64,000 nt of DNA from [Clostridium] symbiosum (GTDB lineage: Bacteria > Bacillota > Clostridia > Lachnospirales > Lachnospiraceae): NCBI GenBank assembly GCA_021769625.1, contig JAETSN010000018.1:1-64000 (forward strand), written 5' to 3'. A program made the translations under genes and the position numbers. This document shows positions 36,209-45,149 of the stretch, piece by piece (position 1 is the first letter of the stretch; each line of letters starts with the position of its first letter). The notes under the pieces are model-generated. The model saw only the letters and a list, made by a program, of their open reading frames with translations. It searched no databases and had not been told where the DNA came from.

Positions 36209-37588
36209 ATGAAGTATGATTACGATGTATTAATTATAGGCGCGGGACCGGGCGGGATCTTCTCGGCTTATGAGCTGACACAGAAGAAACCGGAGTGGAA
36301 GATTGCGGTGCTGGAGGCGGGGAATCCGCTGGACAAGAGGAAATGTCCGATCGACGGAGATAAGGTGAAAAATTGTATCGGCTGCAAGACTTGCGCGATC
36401 ATGAACGGCTTTGGCGGGGCGGGGGCTTTTTCAGACGGGAAATACAATATCACCAACGAATTTGGCGGAACGCTCCATGAGTATATCGGCAAGCCAAAGG
36501 CGATAGAGCTGATGGAGTATGTGGACGGCATCAATGTATCTTATGGCGGTTATAAGACCAAGTTGTATTCCACGGCAAATACGCAGTTTAAAAGGCTCTG
36601 CCTGCAGAACAACCTGCATCTTCTGGACGCTTCCGTGCGTCATCTGGGCACGGATATCAACTTTGAAGTGCTGGAAAATATATACAATGAGCTGAAGGAG
36701 AAAATAGATTTTCATTTTCTGACGCCGGTGCGCAGCATAAAGCTTTTGGACGGCGGCTATGAGGCGGTGACGGACGATACTTCCTTTACGGGTGAGAAGT
36801 GCATTATTTCCGTGGGGAGGAGCGGCAGCAAGTGGATGGAAAAGGTCTGCGATGAACTGCAGATTCCGACGCTGTCCAATCGCGTGGATATCGGCGTCCG
36901 CGTGGAACTTCCGGCGGAGATCTTTGCGCCGATCACGGATGAACTCTACGAGAGCAAGATCGTCTATAAGACGGAAAAATATCAGGATAAGGTGCGGACG
37001 TTCTGCATGAATCCGAAGGGTGCCGTGGTGAACGAAAACACCAACGGGATCGTCACCGTGAACGGGCACAGCTATGAGGATCCGGCGCTGCAGACGGAAA
37101 ACACCAATTTTGCCCTGTTGGTATCCAAGCATTTTACGGAGCCCTTCAAGGACAGCAACGGTTACGGGGAGAGCATCGCAAGGCTTTCCAATATGCTGGG
37201 AGGCGGCGTGATCATGCAACGGTTCGGGGATCTGATCCGCGGGCAGAGAAGCACGGAAAAACGTCTCTCCAAATCTTTCCTGACGCCCACTCTGGCGGCG
37301 GTGCCAGGAGACTTAAGCCTTGTGATGCCAAAGAGGATTTTAGACGGCATCATTGAGATGATCTATGCGCTCGACAAGATCGCGCCGGGCACGGCGAACG
37401 ACGACACCCTGCTCTACGGCGTGGAAGTAAAGTTTTATAACATGGAAGTAGCACTTGACAAGAATCTGGAGACCCTGCACAAAGGGCTGTTTGTGATCGG
37501 GGACGGCAGCGGCGTCACGCACTCGCTGTCCCATGCTTCGGCGAGCGGGGTCTATGTGGCGAGGTATCTGGCGGAGACGGCGCAGTAG
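36209..37588 (+). CDS. FAD-dependent protein, COG2509-like, short form
   Basis: A 459-aa flavoprotein. FAD motif LIIGAGPGGIFSAYEL lies at the N-terminus, FGGAGAFSDGKYN is the family marker, and VIGDGSGVTHSLSHASASG closes the FAD site. Between the first two is a cysteine group in CPIDGDKVKNCIGCKTC (C-x10-C-x2-C-x2-C), which could bind a metal or cluster. It lacks the N-terminal domain of the related 15675-17471 protein. Substrate unknown. Its place between mutS and mutL suggests co-transcription only. Confidence 0.83.
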   Translation: MKYDYDVLIIGAGPGGIFSAYELTQKKPEWKIAVLEAGNPLDKRKCPIDGDKVKNCIGCKTCAIMNGFGGAGAFSDGKYNITNEFGGTLHEYIGKPKAIELMEYVDGINVSYGGYKTKLYSTANTQFKRLCLQNNLHLLDASVRHLGTDINFEVLENIYNELKEKIDFHFLTPVRSIKLLDGGYEAVTDDTSFTGEKCIISVGRSGSKWMEKVCDELQIPTLSNRVDIGVRVELPAEIFAPITDELYESKIVYKTEKYQDKVRTFCMNPKGAVVNENTNGIVTVNGHSYEDPALQTENTNFALLVSKHFTEPFKDSNGYGESIARLSNMLGGGVIMQRFGDLIRGQRSTEKRLSKSFLTPTLAAVPGDLSLVMPKRILDGIIEMIYALDKIAPGTANDDTLLYGVEVKFYNMEVALDKNLETLHKGLFVIGDGSGVTHSLSHASASGVYVARYLAETAQ

Positions 37589-37638
37589 ATGATCTTCCGC
37601 GTTTGGGTCAAGGGAGAGCATCACACAGAGGGAGAACG

Positions 37639-39858
37639 ATGGCATCCATTCACATATTAAGTCATGAGACAATCGATAAGATCGCTGCCGGGGAGGTGGT
37701 GGAGCGCCCTTCGAGCATCGTGAAGGAACTGGTGGAAAATGCGGTCGACGCAGGGGCGAGCGCGGTCACCGTGGAAATAAAAGACGGCGGCATCAGTTTC
37801 ATCCGGGTCAGCGACAACGGCGGCGGGATCGAAAAGTCTGAGATCCGCAGGGCGTTCCTGCGCCATGCCACATCCAAGATCCAGGATGCGGATGACCTTA
37901 TGCGACTACACTCCCTGGGCTTTCGTGGGGAAGCGCTGAGCAGTATTTCCGCTGTCTCCCGGACAGAGATGATCACAAAGACAAAGGAAGAACTGACCGG
38001 CGTCCGGCTGAGTATCGAGGGCGGCGAAGAGACGGATTTCGAGGAGGTCGGCGCGCCGGAGGGGACGACGATCATCGTCCGCAACCTGTTTTTCAATGTG
38101 CCGGCAAGGCGGAAATTTTTGAAACAGCCCGCCACCGAGGGCGGTTATGTGGCGGACCTGATGGAACATCTGGCGTTAGCGAATCCCCATATCTCTTTTC
38201 AGTTTATCCAGAATAATCAGGTGAAGTTTTCCACTGCGGGAAACGGAAATCTGAAACAGACAGTATATAAATTATATGGAAAAGATATGGCGGATGCGCT
38301 GATCGAGATAGATAGAAGCGGGGACGGCATCCGGCTTTTCGGCTATCTCGGCAAGCCTTCCTGCAACCGCTCCAACAGAAATTACGAACTTTATTTCCTG
38401 AACGGCAGATTTATCAAGAGCAATCTTGTCTCCAAAGCGCTGGAGGAAGGATACAGATCCTATCTGATGCAGCACAAATATCCGTTCTGCGTGCTGATGA
38501 TGGAGGTGGAGCCTTCGAGAGTGGATGTCAATGTCCATCCGGCAAAGATGGAGGTCCGCTTTACGGAGGAGATGCGCGTTTATGCCTTTCTGGTACAGGC
38601 AGTAAAGGAAGTGCTCGACGCCCACGAGATGATACCGGAGATCGCGCTGACAGAGCCCGAAAAGGAGGAGAAAAAGGAAAAAGCGCTGGAACCTTTCCAG
38701 AAAGCCAGACAGGATATCCGAGCGGAAAGTATAAAAAGTATCCTGCCCGGGGCAACCGAACCGACGGCGAGACCGAAAGTGACTTCAAAGGATTTCTTTG
38801 TGGATTTCGGCGATGACGAGGAGGAGGAAGACCAAGATGATCGAGGGGAGATTTCACCGGAGAAAGGACAGAGGAACTTTGGCGTTTCTGTGGATCAGTT
38901 CGGGGAGGCAGGAAGTTCGGAGAAGACATCTGATGCCGTAAATTATTTTGAGAAAGCAGGAAATATTGAGGATATAAAAAATATTGAAGATGCAGAAAAT
39001 ATAAAAGATACAAAAATGATAAAAGATACGGAAAATGCGGAATACACAGAACATACGGGAAAAGAGTCTGAAGGGCAGGCGACGGATCTTCGGTTTGTGG
39101 ATTTTCAAAAAGTGGCAAACGGCAGAGTATCGGAAGAGAGTGCGGCATATCAGCTCAATGCAGAAAATATAGAGCGTGCCGAAGGCAATTCAGAAATCCT
39201 TCCCCCAGCTGATGAGGATCCGGCGATAGTTAAGGCGGAACAGCTAAACCTCTTTGAAGAGAGGATCATCTCCGAAACTTCCCGCAAAAAATTCCGGATT
39301 CTGGGACAGGCTTTTGATACATACTGGATTGTCGTCTTTGAGGATAAGCTGCTGATGATCGATCAGCATGCCGCCCATGAAAAAGTAAAGTATGAGCGGA
39401 TCATGAAGTCGGTTCGGGAGAGCGAGGTATTGTCACAGAACCTCTACCCGCCCCTGGTGCTTTCCTTATCCGGCAGGGAACAGGAAATATTGGACCGCTA
39501 TCGGGATGCCTTTGTAAAGCTGGGGTTTGAACTGGAGTATTTCGGCGGCAATGAGATCACGGTGCGAAGCGCCCCTGTGGAGTTGTTTGGCAGCACGATA
39601 AAGGATATGTTTCTGGAAGTGCTGGACGAACTTTCCGTGACAGGAACGGGGCGTGCGAAAAGCACGGAGGACCGGATCGCGACGATGGCGTGCAAGGCGG
39701 CGGTGAAAGGAAACATGAACATGAGCGCAGCGGAGATGGAAGCTTTGCTGGATGAACTGCTGACTTTGGATAATCCGTACTTCTGTCCGCACGGGAGACC
39801 GACTATCATTTCCTTTACAAAGCAGGAGTTGGAGAAAAAGTTTAAGCGCATTGTGTGA
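37639..39858 (+). CDS. mutL: DNA mismatch repair protein MutL (endonuclease type)
   Basis: A 739-aa protein. The GHKL ATPase starts with IAAGEVVERPSSIVKELVEN, DNGGGI and GFRGEALSS. A long linker (about 335-545) contains low-complexity repeats. The C-terminal endonuclease has DQHAAHEKVKYE, ACKAAVKGN and CPHGRPTI, so it is the nicking type used where MutH is absent. ATG 37639 is preceded by GAGGGAG; the frame opens 12 codons earlier at 37603 without a site. Confidence 0.96.
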   Translation: MASIHILSHETIDKIAAGEVVERPSSIVKELVENAVDAGASAVTVEIKDGGISFIRVSDNGGGIEKSEIRRAFLRHATSKIQDADDLMRLHSLGFRGEALSSISAVSRTEMITKTKEELTGVRLSIEGGEETDFEEVGAPEGTTIIVRNLFFNVPARRKFLKQPATEGGYVADLMEHLALANPHISFQFIQNNQVKFSTAGNGNLKQTVYKLYGKDMADALIEIDRSGDGIRLFGYLGKPSCNRSNRNYELYFLNGRFIKSNLVSKALEEGYRSYLMQHKYPFCVLMMEVEPSRVDVNVHPAKMEVRFTEEMRVYAFLVQAVKEVLDAHEMIPEIALTEPEKEEKKEKALEPFQKARQDIRAESIKSILPGATEPTARPKVTSKDFFVDFGDDEEEEDQDDRGEISPEKGQRNFGVSVDQFGEAGSSEKTSDAVNYFEKAGNIEDIKNIEDAENIKDTKMIKDTENAEYTEHTGKESEGQATDLRFVDFQKVANGRVSEESAAYQLNAENIERAEGNSEILPPADEDPAIVKAEQLNLFEERIISETSRKKFRILGQAFDTYWIVVFEDKLLMIDQHAAHEKVKYERIMKSVRESEVLSQNLYPPLVLSLSGREQEILDRYRDAFVKLGFELEYFGGNEITVRSAPVELFGSTIKDMFLEVLDELSVTGTGRAKSTEDRIATMACKAAVKGNMNMSAAEMEALLDELLTLDNPYFCPHGRPTIISFTKQELEKKFKRIV
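38960..39050 (+). repeat. Imperfect short tandem repeats inside the mutL linker
   Basis: AT-rich units of 12-15 nt encode variations of (N/D)I(E/K)D, as in NIEDIKNIEDAENIKD then TKMIKDTEN. Base composition drops sharply from the flanking mutL sequence. All units keep the frame. Confidence 0.7.
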
Positions 39859-39996
39859 ACTGATTGAATTACCTTTATTTCCGTGGAAAACGAGCCAAAC
39901 AGACGTGTTCGCATGCATATTTGGCGACTGTCGCAAGGGTGCATACCCGTGTGTCCTCCAGAACACATTTAGCTTTGCTGCGGGGTATTTCACTTA

Positions 39997-40025
39997 TTGT
40001 ACTATGGAGAAAAATCCGTTATACT
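39997..40025 (+). promoter_or_regulatory. Candidate promoter before the orphan nuclease-domain remnant and miaA
   Basis: TTGTAC (39997-40002), 17-bp spacer, TATACT (40020-40025). AGAGGAAA and ATG 40042 follow. It may now serve miaA, 390 bases downstream. Confidence 0.55.
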
Positions 40026-40041
40026 GAAGAGGAAACTTTTG

Positions 40042-40408
40042 TATGACGGATTTTTTCAGTGGGGTGTTCAGATGGGAAGAAATGTAGTTTGTGCTGGGGC
40101 TTATTGTGGAACTGCAGGGGAAATACATGGTCACTTCCAATCGTGAGAGCGGGTTCGGGCGGTATGATGTGGTGCTGGAACCCATCGGCAGTCAGGATGA
40201 CGCCATCATTCTGGAGTTTAAAGTCCAAAATGCAAGAAGAGAGAAAAATCTGGAGGAGACACTGGAGAATGCGCTGAAGCAGATTGAGGACAAAGAATAC
40301 GCAGCGGCGCTCACGGCAAAGGGAATTCCAAAAGAGCGGATCAGAATGTACGGGTTTGCCTTTGAAGGAAAAAAGGTACTGATCGGTACGCGGCAGACAG
40401 AAGGATGA
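40042..40408 (+). pseudogene. Orphan PD-(D/E)XK domain of an AAA-like protein, broken by a stop
   Basis: ATG 40042 has a ribosome site, and its frame reads MTDFFSGVFRWEEM then TAG. The same frame goes on [31 protein letters not shown] and AIILEFKV, nearly identical to the C-terminal nuclease domain at 17728-19413. About 430 N-terminal residues with the P-loop are missing. Re-initiation at GTG 40091 could give a 105-aa nuclease-domain protein with Asp and Glu-x-Lys intact, but no good site precedes it. Most likely a relic; a small active domain cannot be excluded. Confidence 0.7.
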
Positions 40409-40414
40409 TGAAAA

Positions 40415-41404
40415 ATGAATGTTCAGAATCCACACTATAACAGAGAAAAACTTCATACAGAACGCCCGCTTGTCGTCCTGACGGGTCCTACCGCCGTCGG
40501 AAAGACAGCCCTCTCCATCGCATTTGCGAAAGCCATAAACGGAGAGATCATATCCGCGGACTCGATGCAGGTTTACAGAGGGATGGACATCGGCTCCGCG
40601 AAGATCAGAAAGGAAGAGATGGACGGCGTTCCGCACCATCTGCTGGATATTTTAGAGCCGGACGAGCCGTTTAACGTCATGATCTTTCAGAAGCTTGCGA
40701 AAAAGGCAATCGAAGAGATCTATGACAGAGGCAATATTCCGATCCTGACCGGCGGGACGGGTTTCTATATCCAGTCTGTGCTGTACGATATCTCTTTTAC
40801 GGAGGAAAGTGACACAACTGTCAGAGAACGGCTGGAAAGAGAAGCGGCAGAAAGAGGGGCGGCATATCTTCATGAGAAACTGGCGAAAGTCGATCCGGTG
40901 ACGGCGGAAAACATCCATGCCAATAATATCAAGAGGGTCATACGGGCGCTGGAATTTTACGAGCTGAACGGCTATCCTTTGTCGCGCCACAATGAGACAG
41001 AGCGCCGGAAAAGTTCCCCCTATCTGTTCCGCTATTATGTATTGAACGAGCCGAGAGAACTTCTTTATGAGCGGATCGAAAAGCGGGTGGACCAGATGCT
41101 GGCAGATGGACTCGTGGCGGAGGTGGAAGCGCTGAAAGAACGAGGCTGCACCAGAAGCTTGGTCTCCATGCAGGGACTCGGCTACAAGGAGATACTGGAC
41201 TATCTGGCGGGCGTCTGCACGCTGGAGGAAGCGATCGATACGATCAAAAAAGAGACCAGGCATTTTGCGAAGCGGCAGCTCACATGGTTTCGACGGGAGA
41301 AGGAGGTGACATGGGTGGAGAAGGACCGGTTTAAAAATGCGCAGGAACTTCTGACGTTTTTGCTCAAAGACTATAAAAAATATATCGAATCAAAGCTGAT
41401 ATAA
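40415..41404 (+). CDS. miaA: tRNA dimethylallyltransferase
   Basis: A 329-aa enzyme that adds dimethylallyl to A37 of tRNAs reading UNN codons; MiaB then methylthiolates it. The P-loop GPTAVGKT is at residues 24-31. ISADSMQVYRGMDIGSAK, LTGGTGFYIQ and KRQLTWFRRE are family motifs. It lies 9 kb after miaB with the mismatch-repair genes in between, a common gene neighbourhood in Clostridia. Confidence 0.96.
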   Translation: MNVQNPHYNREKLHTERPLVVLTGPTAVGKTALSIAFAKAINGEIISADSMQVYRGMDIGSAKIRKEEMDGVPHHLLDILEPDEPFNVMIFQKLAKKAIEEIYDRGNIPILTGGTGFYIQSVLYDISFTEESDTTVRERLEREAAERGAAYLHEKLAKVDPVTAENIHANNIKRVIRALEFYELNGYPLSRHNETERRKSSPYLFRYYVLNEPRELLYERIEKRVDQMLADGLVAEVEALKERGCTRSLVSMQGLGYKEILDYLAGVCTLEEAIDTIKKETRHFAKRQLTWFRREKEVTWVEKDRFKNAQELLTFLLKDYKKYIESKLI

Positions 41405-41421
41405 CCGGGAATATATCCCGG
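41405..41421 (+). repeat. Short hairpin after miaA
   Basis: CCGGGA, ATATA, TCCCGG directly after the miaA stop codon. No T-run follows, so it may act as an mRNA 3' end stabiliser or weak terminator. Confidence 0.5.
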
Positions 41422-41458
41422 CAGTAAAATGATTTGAATTTACAGGAGGAAGAAATAT

Positions 41459-41620
41459 ATGGACCGATTTAAAAAAATATACAGTCAGGGTACTATTAAT
41501 GTGGTAGAGATATGGGTGGATACTGAAACAGGCGTAAATTACGTGTTTCACAGGAACGGAAATGCCGCAGGCCTTACCGCATTGCTTGATAAGGACGGAA
41601 AGCCGGTAGTGACGCTGTAA
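41459..41620 (+). CDS. DUF6440 family small protein
   Basis: A 53-aa protein behind AGGAGGAAG. The sequence carries the pattern of DUF6440: RFKKIYSQG at the start, then VDTETGVNYVF in the middle and GLTALLDKDGKPVV at the end. The size and these motifs match the family; its function is unknown. It stands between miaA and a GNAT gene on the same strand. Confidence 0.8.
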   Translation: MDRFKKIYSQGTINVVEIWVDTETGVNYVFHRNGNAAGLTALLDKDGKPVVTL

Positions 41621-41740
41621 CTTTTCCTTTTGTATGGAAAGTGGACAAAGCGATCATATTCACTACATTTTGAATATCATTTGCCAAAAGTTTTTCTGAA
41701 AAAGGATATCAAAATGGCAGGAGAGGAACAGGTGATCATC

Positions 41741-42298
41741 ATGTCAGATCAATTAAAGACTAAGAGGCTGATCTTACGTCCCTGGACAGAAGCGGACGCG
41801 GAAAATTTGTACGAATATGCGAAAAACCCGGAAGTTGGCCCGGTCGCGGGCTGGCCTGTACACACCAGCGTGGAAAACAGCCGGGAGGTCATACGGACCG
41901 TATTTTCGGAGGAGCATGTGTATGCGGTCTGCCTGAAAGAGGATAATAAAGCGATCGGCTGCGCCGCCATCACGATCGGGAAAAAGAGCAATCTGCATCT
42001 GCCTGAGATGGAGGGGGAGATCGGCTACTGGATCGGGGTTCCATTCTGGGGACAGGGGCTAATCCCGGAGGCGGTGAACGAGCTGATCCGCTGCGGATTT
42101 GAAGAGTTAAAGCTGGAGAAACTCTGGTGCGGCTATTTTGAGGGAAACAACAAATCAAAGAGAGTGCAGGAAAAATGCGGCTTTCGCTATCATCACACCA
42201 ATAAAGACATGCACTGGGAATTGATGAATGACATCCGCACGGAACATGTGACCTGCCTCACGAAAGAAGAATGGGCTGCTGGTACTGTTCAGAGATGA
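41741..42298 (+). CDS. GNAT family N-acetyltransferase, RimJ/RimL-like
   Basis: A 185-aa acetyltransferase. LKTKRLILRPWTEADAENLY is the classic RimJ/L-type start; GEIGYWIGVPFWGQGLIPEA is the acetyl-CoA loop; NNKSKRVQEKCGFRYHH the end of the fold. The substrate is unknown (protein N-termini or small amines in relatives). ATG 41741 has AGGTGAT upstream and matches family starts; ATG 41714 and 41630 are in frame but less likely. Confidence 0.88.
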   Translation: MSDQLKTKRLILRPWTEADAENLYEYAKNPEVGPVAGWPVHTSVENSREVIRTVFSEEHVYAVCLKEDNKAIGCAAITIGKKSNLHLPEMEGEIGYWIGVPFWGQGLIPEAVNELIRCGFEELKLEKLWCGYFEGNNKSKRVQEKCGFRYHHTNKDMHWELMNDIRTEHVTCLTKEEWAAGTVQR

Positions 42299-42400
42299 CA
42301 GAGAGTCCGCCCAAATAGGAATATAATTTGGGGTACTGTATTGACAAGTCGGTGAATAGTAGTGGCTTCTCCTAATATAGCTGAATCATTTGCAAAGTCC

Positions 42401-42429
42401 TTGACATACAATAGCTTCCGATATATTAT
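42401..42429 (+). promoter_or_regulatory. Strong sigma-A promoter of the subtilase gene
   Basis: TTGACA (42401-42406), 17-bp spacer, TATTAT (42424-42429). It lies about 60 bases before ATG 42491 and its -10 box touches the palindrome that follows. Confidence 0.8.
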
Positions 42430-42460
42430 ATAGATTGTCGATATATCGAAAATCTATATA
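42427..42460. promoter_or_regulatory. 34-bp palindrome at the transcription start: likely operator
   Basis: TATATAGATT (42427-42436) and AATCTATATA (42451-42460) are perfect reverse complements. The centre TCGATATATCGA (42438-42449) is itself a perfect palindrome; only one flanking pair mismatches. It overlaps the -10 box and the expected start site, ideal for repression by a dimeric or tetrameric regulator. No regulator gene is adjacent. Confidence 0.7.
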
Positions 42461-42490
42461 AAAAGGAGATGAACGGAGCGCAGGATATTG

Positions 42491-43762
42491 ATGTTTCGTT
42501 CCATAAGTCAAATGAAACAGGAAAAAAAGAAGTATCTGATCGTCTTGCTTGTGGCTGCAGTACTGTTGACCGGAGGATTTTCAGCGTGGTATCTGACAGG
42601 CGGCTTCATGCTGCCCGTCACCGGGCAGATCGCCGACGAAGATTACAGGACGGGAACAAAAAGGCTTTACAGACGGGAAGAATATGCCGGCTGGGACAGG
42701 GGAACGTTAGCTGAACTTCCCGCGCGTGACGTCAATATGGGCTTTGATGTGAGAAATTATGATATCTCCCGCTTTGATCTGGCGAAAGAGGCGGATCTTC
42801 TGGCGGAGGCGACCTTTGATTCCGCCACAGTCTGGCCCAAAGTCCTGCCGGAAGGATTTGATCCGGCTAAGATCATGGAGATCGGGAAAAATCCGGGACT
42901 CGGCATCCGGGCGCTGCATGAAAAGGGTATAACCGGAAAGGGCGTCAGCATCGCCATCGTGGATCAGGCGCTGAATCCGGAACATATCGAGTATGCGGAT
43001 AACCTGATGAACTATGAACTGCTGCACTGCTGTGACAGCGGCGCGCAGATGCACGGCAGCGCTGTGACAAGTATCGCGGTGGGAAAAAGCTGCGGTGTGG
43101 CGCCGGACGTGGACGTCTATTATATTGCCTCCACCTTCGGCAGATACAGCGCCGGAGGCATGAAGATAAACTTGAATCATATGGCGGACAGTATCGACCG
43201 GATTCTGGAGATCAACACATTTTTGCCAAAGGAAAGAAAGATCCGCGTTATCTCGATTTCAAGAGGATTTACTTCCGAGAGAGGGGCGGATGCGGTTCGC
43301 GCCGCCATCGAGCGGGCGAAGGATGCCGGTGTGTTTGTGATCACCACATCCACGGAGGACAATTACGGTTTTTCGCTGATGGGACTCGGAAAAGAAGAAC
43401 TGGCTGCGGATCCGGATGACATCTCCTCGTACCGCCCAGGAAATTTCTGGAGTGGATCATTCTACAGCGGTGAGATGGCTGACGCGTCTCATATGCTGCT
43501 CGTGCCGATGGACGCCAGAACATACGCCTCATGGTATACGGCGGACGGCTATGAATTCGCCTCCTCCGGGGGACTTAGCTGGTCGGTTCCGTGGCTGGCG
43601 GGGCTTTACGCACTCTGTGTGCAGGTGAATGATGATCTGACGCCGGAATTGTTTATTCAGAAGGCTTTCGAGACCGGAACGATACAGACTATAGAATATC
43701 AGGGGAAATCCTATGAATTGGGAACGATCATAGATCCCGCGGCATTGATAGAAGCGCTGTAG
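42491..43762 (+). CDS. Membrane-anchored S8 (subtilisin-like) serine protease
   Basis: A 423-aa protein with one N-terminal transmembrane segment (about 15-38) and an outside catalytic domain. The triad is Asp158 (SIAIVDQALN), His188 (MHGSAVTSIA) and Ser363 (GLSWSVPWLAG). The usual oxyanion Asn of AAGNEG falls in TTSTEDN, where Glu289 or Asp290 stands at that place. A stretch of 100 residues before the catalytic domain could be a propeptide or spacer. Substrate unknown. ATG 42491 has AGGA 7 bases upstream. Regulation by the 34-bp palindrome is inferred. Confidence 0.82.
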   Translation: MFRSISQMKQEKKKYLIVLLVAAVLLTGGFSAWYLTGGFMLPVTGQIADEDYRTGTKRLYRREEYAGWDRGTLAELPARDVNMGFDVRNYDISRFDLAKEADLLAEATFDSATVWPKVLPEGFDPAKIMEIGKNPGLGIRALHEKGITGKGVSIAIVDQALNPEHIEYADNLMNYELLHCCDSGAQMHGSAVTSIAVGKSCGVAPDVDVYYIASTFGRYSAGGMKINLNHMADSIDRILEINTFLPKERKIRVISISRGFTSERGADAVRAAIERAKDAGVFVITTSTEDNYGFSLMGLGKEELAADPDDISSYRPGNFWSGSFYSGEMADASHMLLVPMDARTYASWYTADGYEFASSGGLSWSVPWLAGLYALCVQVNDDLTPELFIQKAFETGTIQTIEYQGKSYELGTIIDPAALIEAL

Positions 43763-43780
43763 ATGCATAAAATTTTGAAA

Positions 43781-43803
43781 GGCTGCTTGCAAAACAGGCA
43801 GCC
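43781..43803 (+). repeat. Hairpin after the protease gene
   Basis: GGCTGC, 11-nt loop, GCAGCC, starting 18 bases after the stop. The T-run is missing; terminator function is uncertain. Confidence 0.4.
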
Positions 43804-43850
43804 ATGAAAAGGAATAGCTGTCAGCATATATACAGGAAGGAAACAGGCAA

Positions 43851-45149
43851 ATGATACAAAACATACAGAAAAACCAATACTACCAAGATCTGGGGATATC
43901 CCCGAACGTCTACCAGTTCTGTCAGGATATCTGGGAATCCCTTGCGGACCGCTTTGAGAAGATCGACGCCGTATCCGAGGCAAACCAGTTGAAGGTACTA
44001 AAAGCCTTACAGGAAAATCAGGTATCGGAGGCCTGTATGCTGGGCACCACCGGCTACGGCTACAACGATCTCGGTAGGGATACGCTGGAAAAGGTATACG
44101 CCGGCATCTTTCACACGGAGGATGCGCTGGTGCGCCCCCAGATCACCTGCGGCACCCATGCGCTGGCGCTGGCACTGATGAGCAACCTGCGGCCCGGAGA
44201 TGAACTTTTATCGCCGGTGGGCAAGCCCTACGACACGCTGGAGGAGGTGATCGGTATCCGTCCCTCCAAAGGTTCGCTGGCGGAGTACGGCATCACCTAT
44301 GCGCAGGTGGATCTGCTGCCGGACGGCGGTTTTGACTATGATGGCATAAAAAAGGCGATAAGCGGACGGACAAAACTCATCACGATACAGCGCTCCAAAG
44401 GTTATGCCACAAGGCCGACGCTGTCCGTGGAGCGGATCGGGGAACTGATCGCCTTTGTGAAGGAAATAAAGCCGGACGTGCTCTGCATGGTGGATAACTG
44501 TTATGGGGAATTTGTGGAAACCATAGAGCCCACCGATGTGGGAGCGGATATGGCGGTGGGTTCCCTGATCAAAAACCCCGGCGGCGGGCTCGCTCCCATC
44601 GGCGGCTATATCGTCGGGAAAAAAGAGTGTGTGGAAAATGCGGCATACCGCCTCACCAGCCCGGGACTCGGCAAGGAGGTGGGCGCCTCCCTCGGCATCC
44701 TGAGCGCATTCTACGAAGGGCTGTTTCTCGCGCCGAATGTGACTGCGAGCGCCTTGAAAGGCGCCATATTTGCGGCAAATGTCTATGAAAAGCTGGGCTT
44801 TTCCGTGGTGCCCGACAGCAGGGAGGAACGGTATGATATCATTCAGGCGGTGAGTTTCGGAAAACCGGAGGCGCTGATCGCTTTCTGCGAGGGGATCCAG
44901 GCGGCTTCCCCGGTGGATTCCCATGTGCGCCCGGAGCCCTGGGACATGCCCGGATACGACGCAAAAGTCATTATGGCGGCGGGAGCGTTTGTCTCCGGTT
45001 CCTCCATTGAACTGTCCGCCGACGGGCCCCTAAAAGAGCCCTACGCAGCCTATTTTCAGGGCGGTATCACGTGGCAGCACGCGAAGTTCGGGATCATGCG
45101 GTCTGTGCAGTCCCTTGTCGATAAAGGACTGGTTTTATCAAAACTTTAG
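43851..45149 (+). CDS. PLP-dependent methionine gamma-lyase family protein (aluminium-resistance/YnbB type)
   Basis: A 432-aa fold-type I PLP enzyme of the COG4100 group. TTGYGYNDLGRD, the PLP-binding region CGTHALALALMSNLRPGDE and the probable Schiff-base Lys in GSLIKNPGGGLAP are seen. VDNCYGEF holds the PLP-nitrogen Asp. Relatives are annotated as aluminium-resistance or cysteine/methionine lyases; true substrate unknown. It has an AGGAAGG ribosome site. Confidence 0.87.
   Translation: MIQNIQKNQYYQDLGISPNVYQFCQDIWESLADRFEKIDAVSEANQLKVLKALQENQVSEACMLGTTGYGYNDLGRDTLEKVYAGIFHTEDALVRPQITCGTHALALALMSNLRPGDELLSPVGKPYDTLEEVIGIRPSKGSLAEYGITYAQVDLLPDGGFDYDGIKKAISGRTKLITIQRSKGYATRPTLSVERIGELIAFVKEIKPDVLCMVDNCYGEFVETIEPTDVGADMAVGSLIKNPGGGLAPIGGYIVGKKECVENAAYRLTSPGLGKEVGASLGILSAFYEGLFLAPNVTASALKGAIFAANVYEKLGFSVVPDSREERYDIIQAVSFGKPEALIAFCEGIQAASPVDSHVRPEPWDMPGYDAKVIMAAGAFVSGSSIELSADGPLKEPYAAYFQGGITWQHAKFGIMRSVQSLVDKGLVLSKL

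Noticed and set aside
42469-42714. An 81-codon frame overlapping the start of the protease gene
   Set aside because: The AAGGAG directly touches its ATG (no spacing), and the product is Arg-rich and out of frame with the clear protease.
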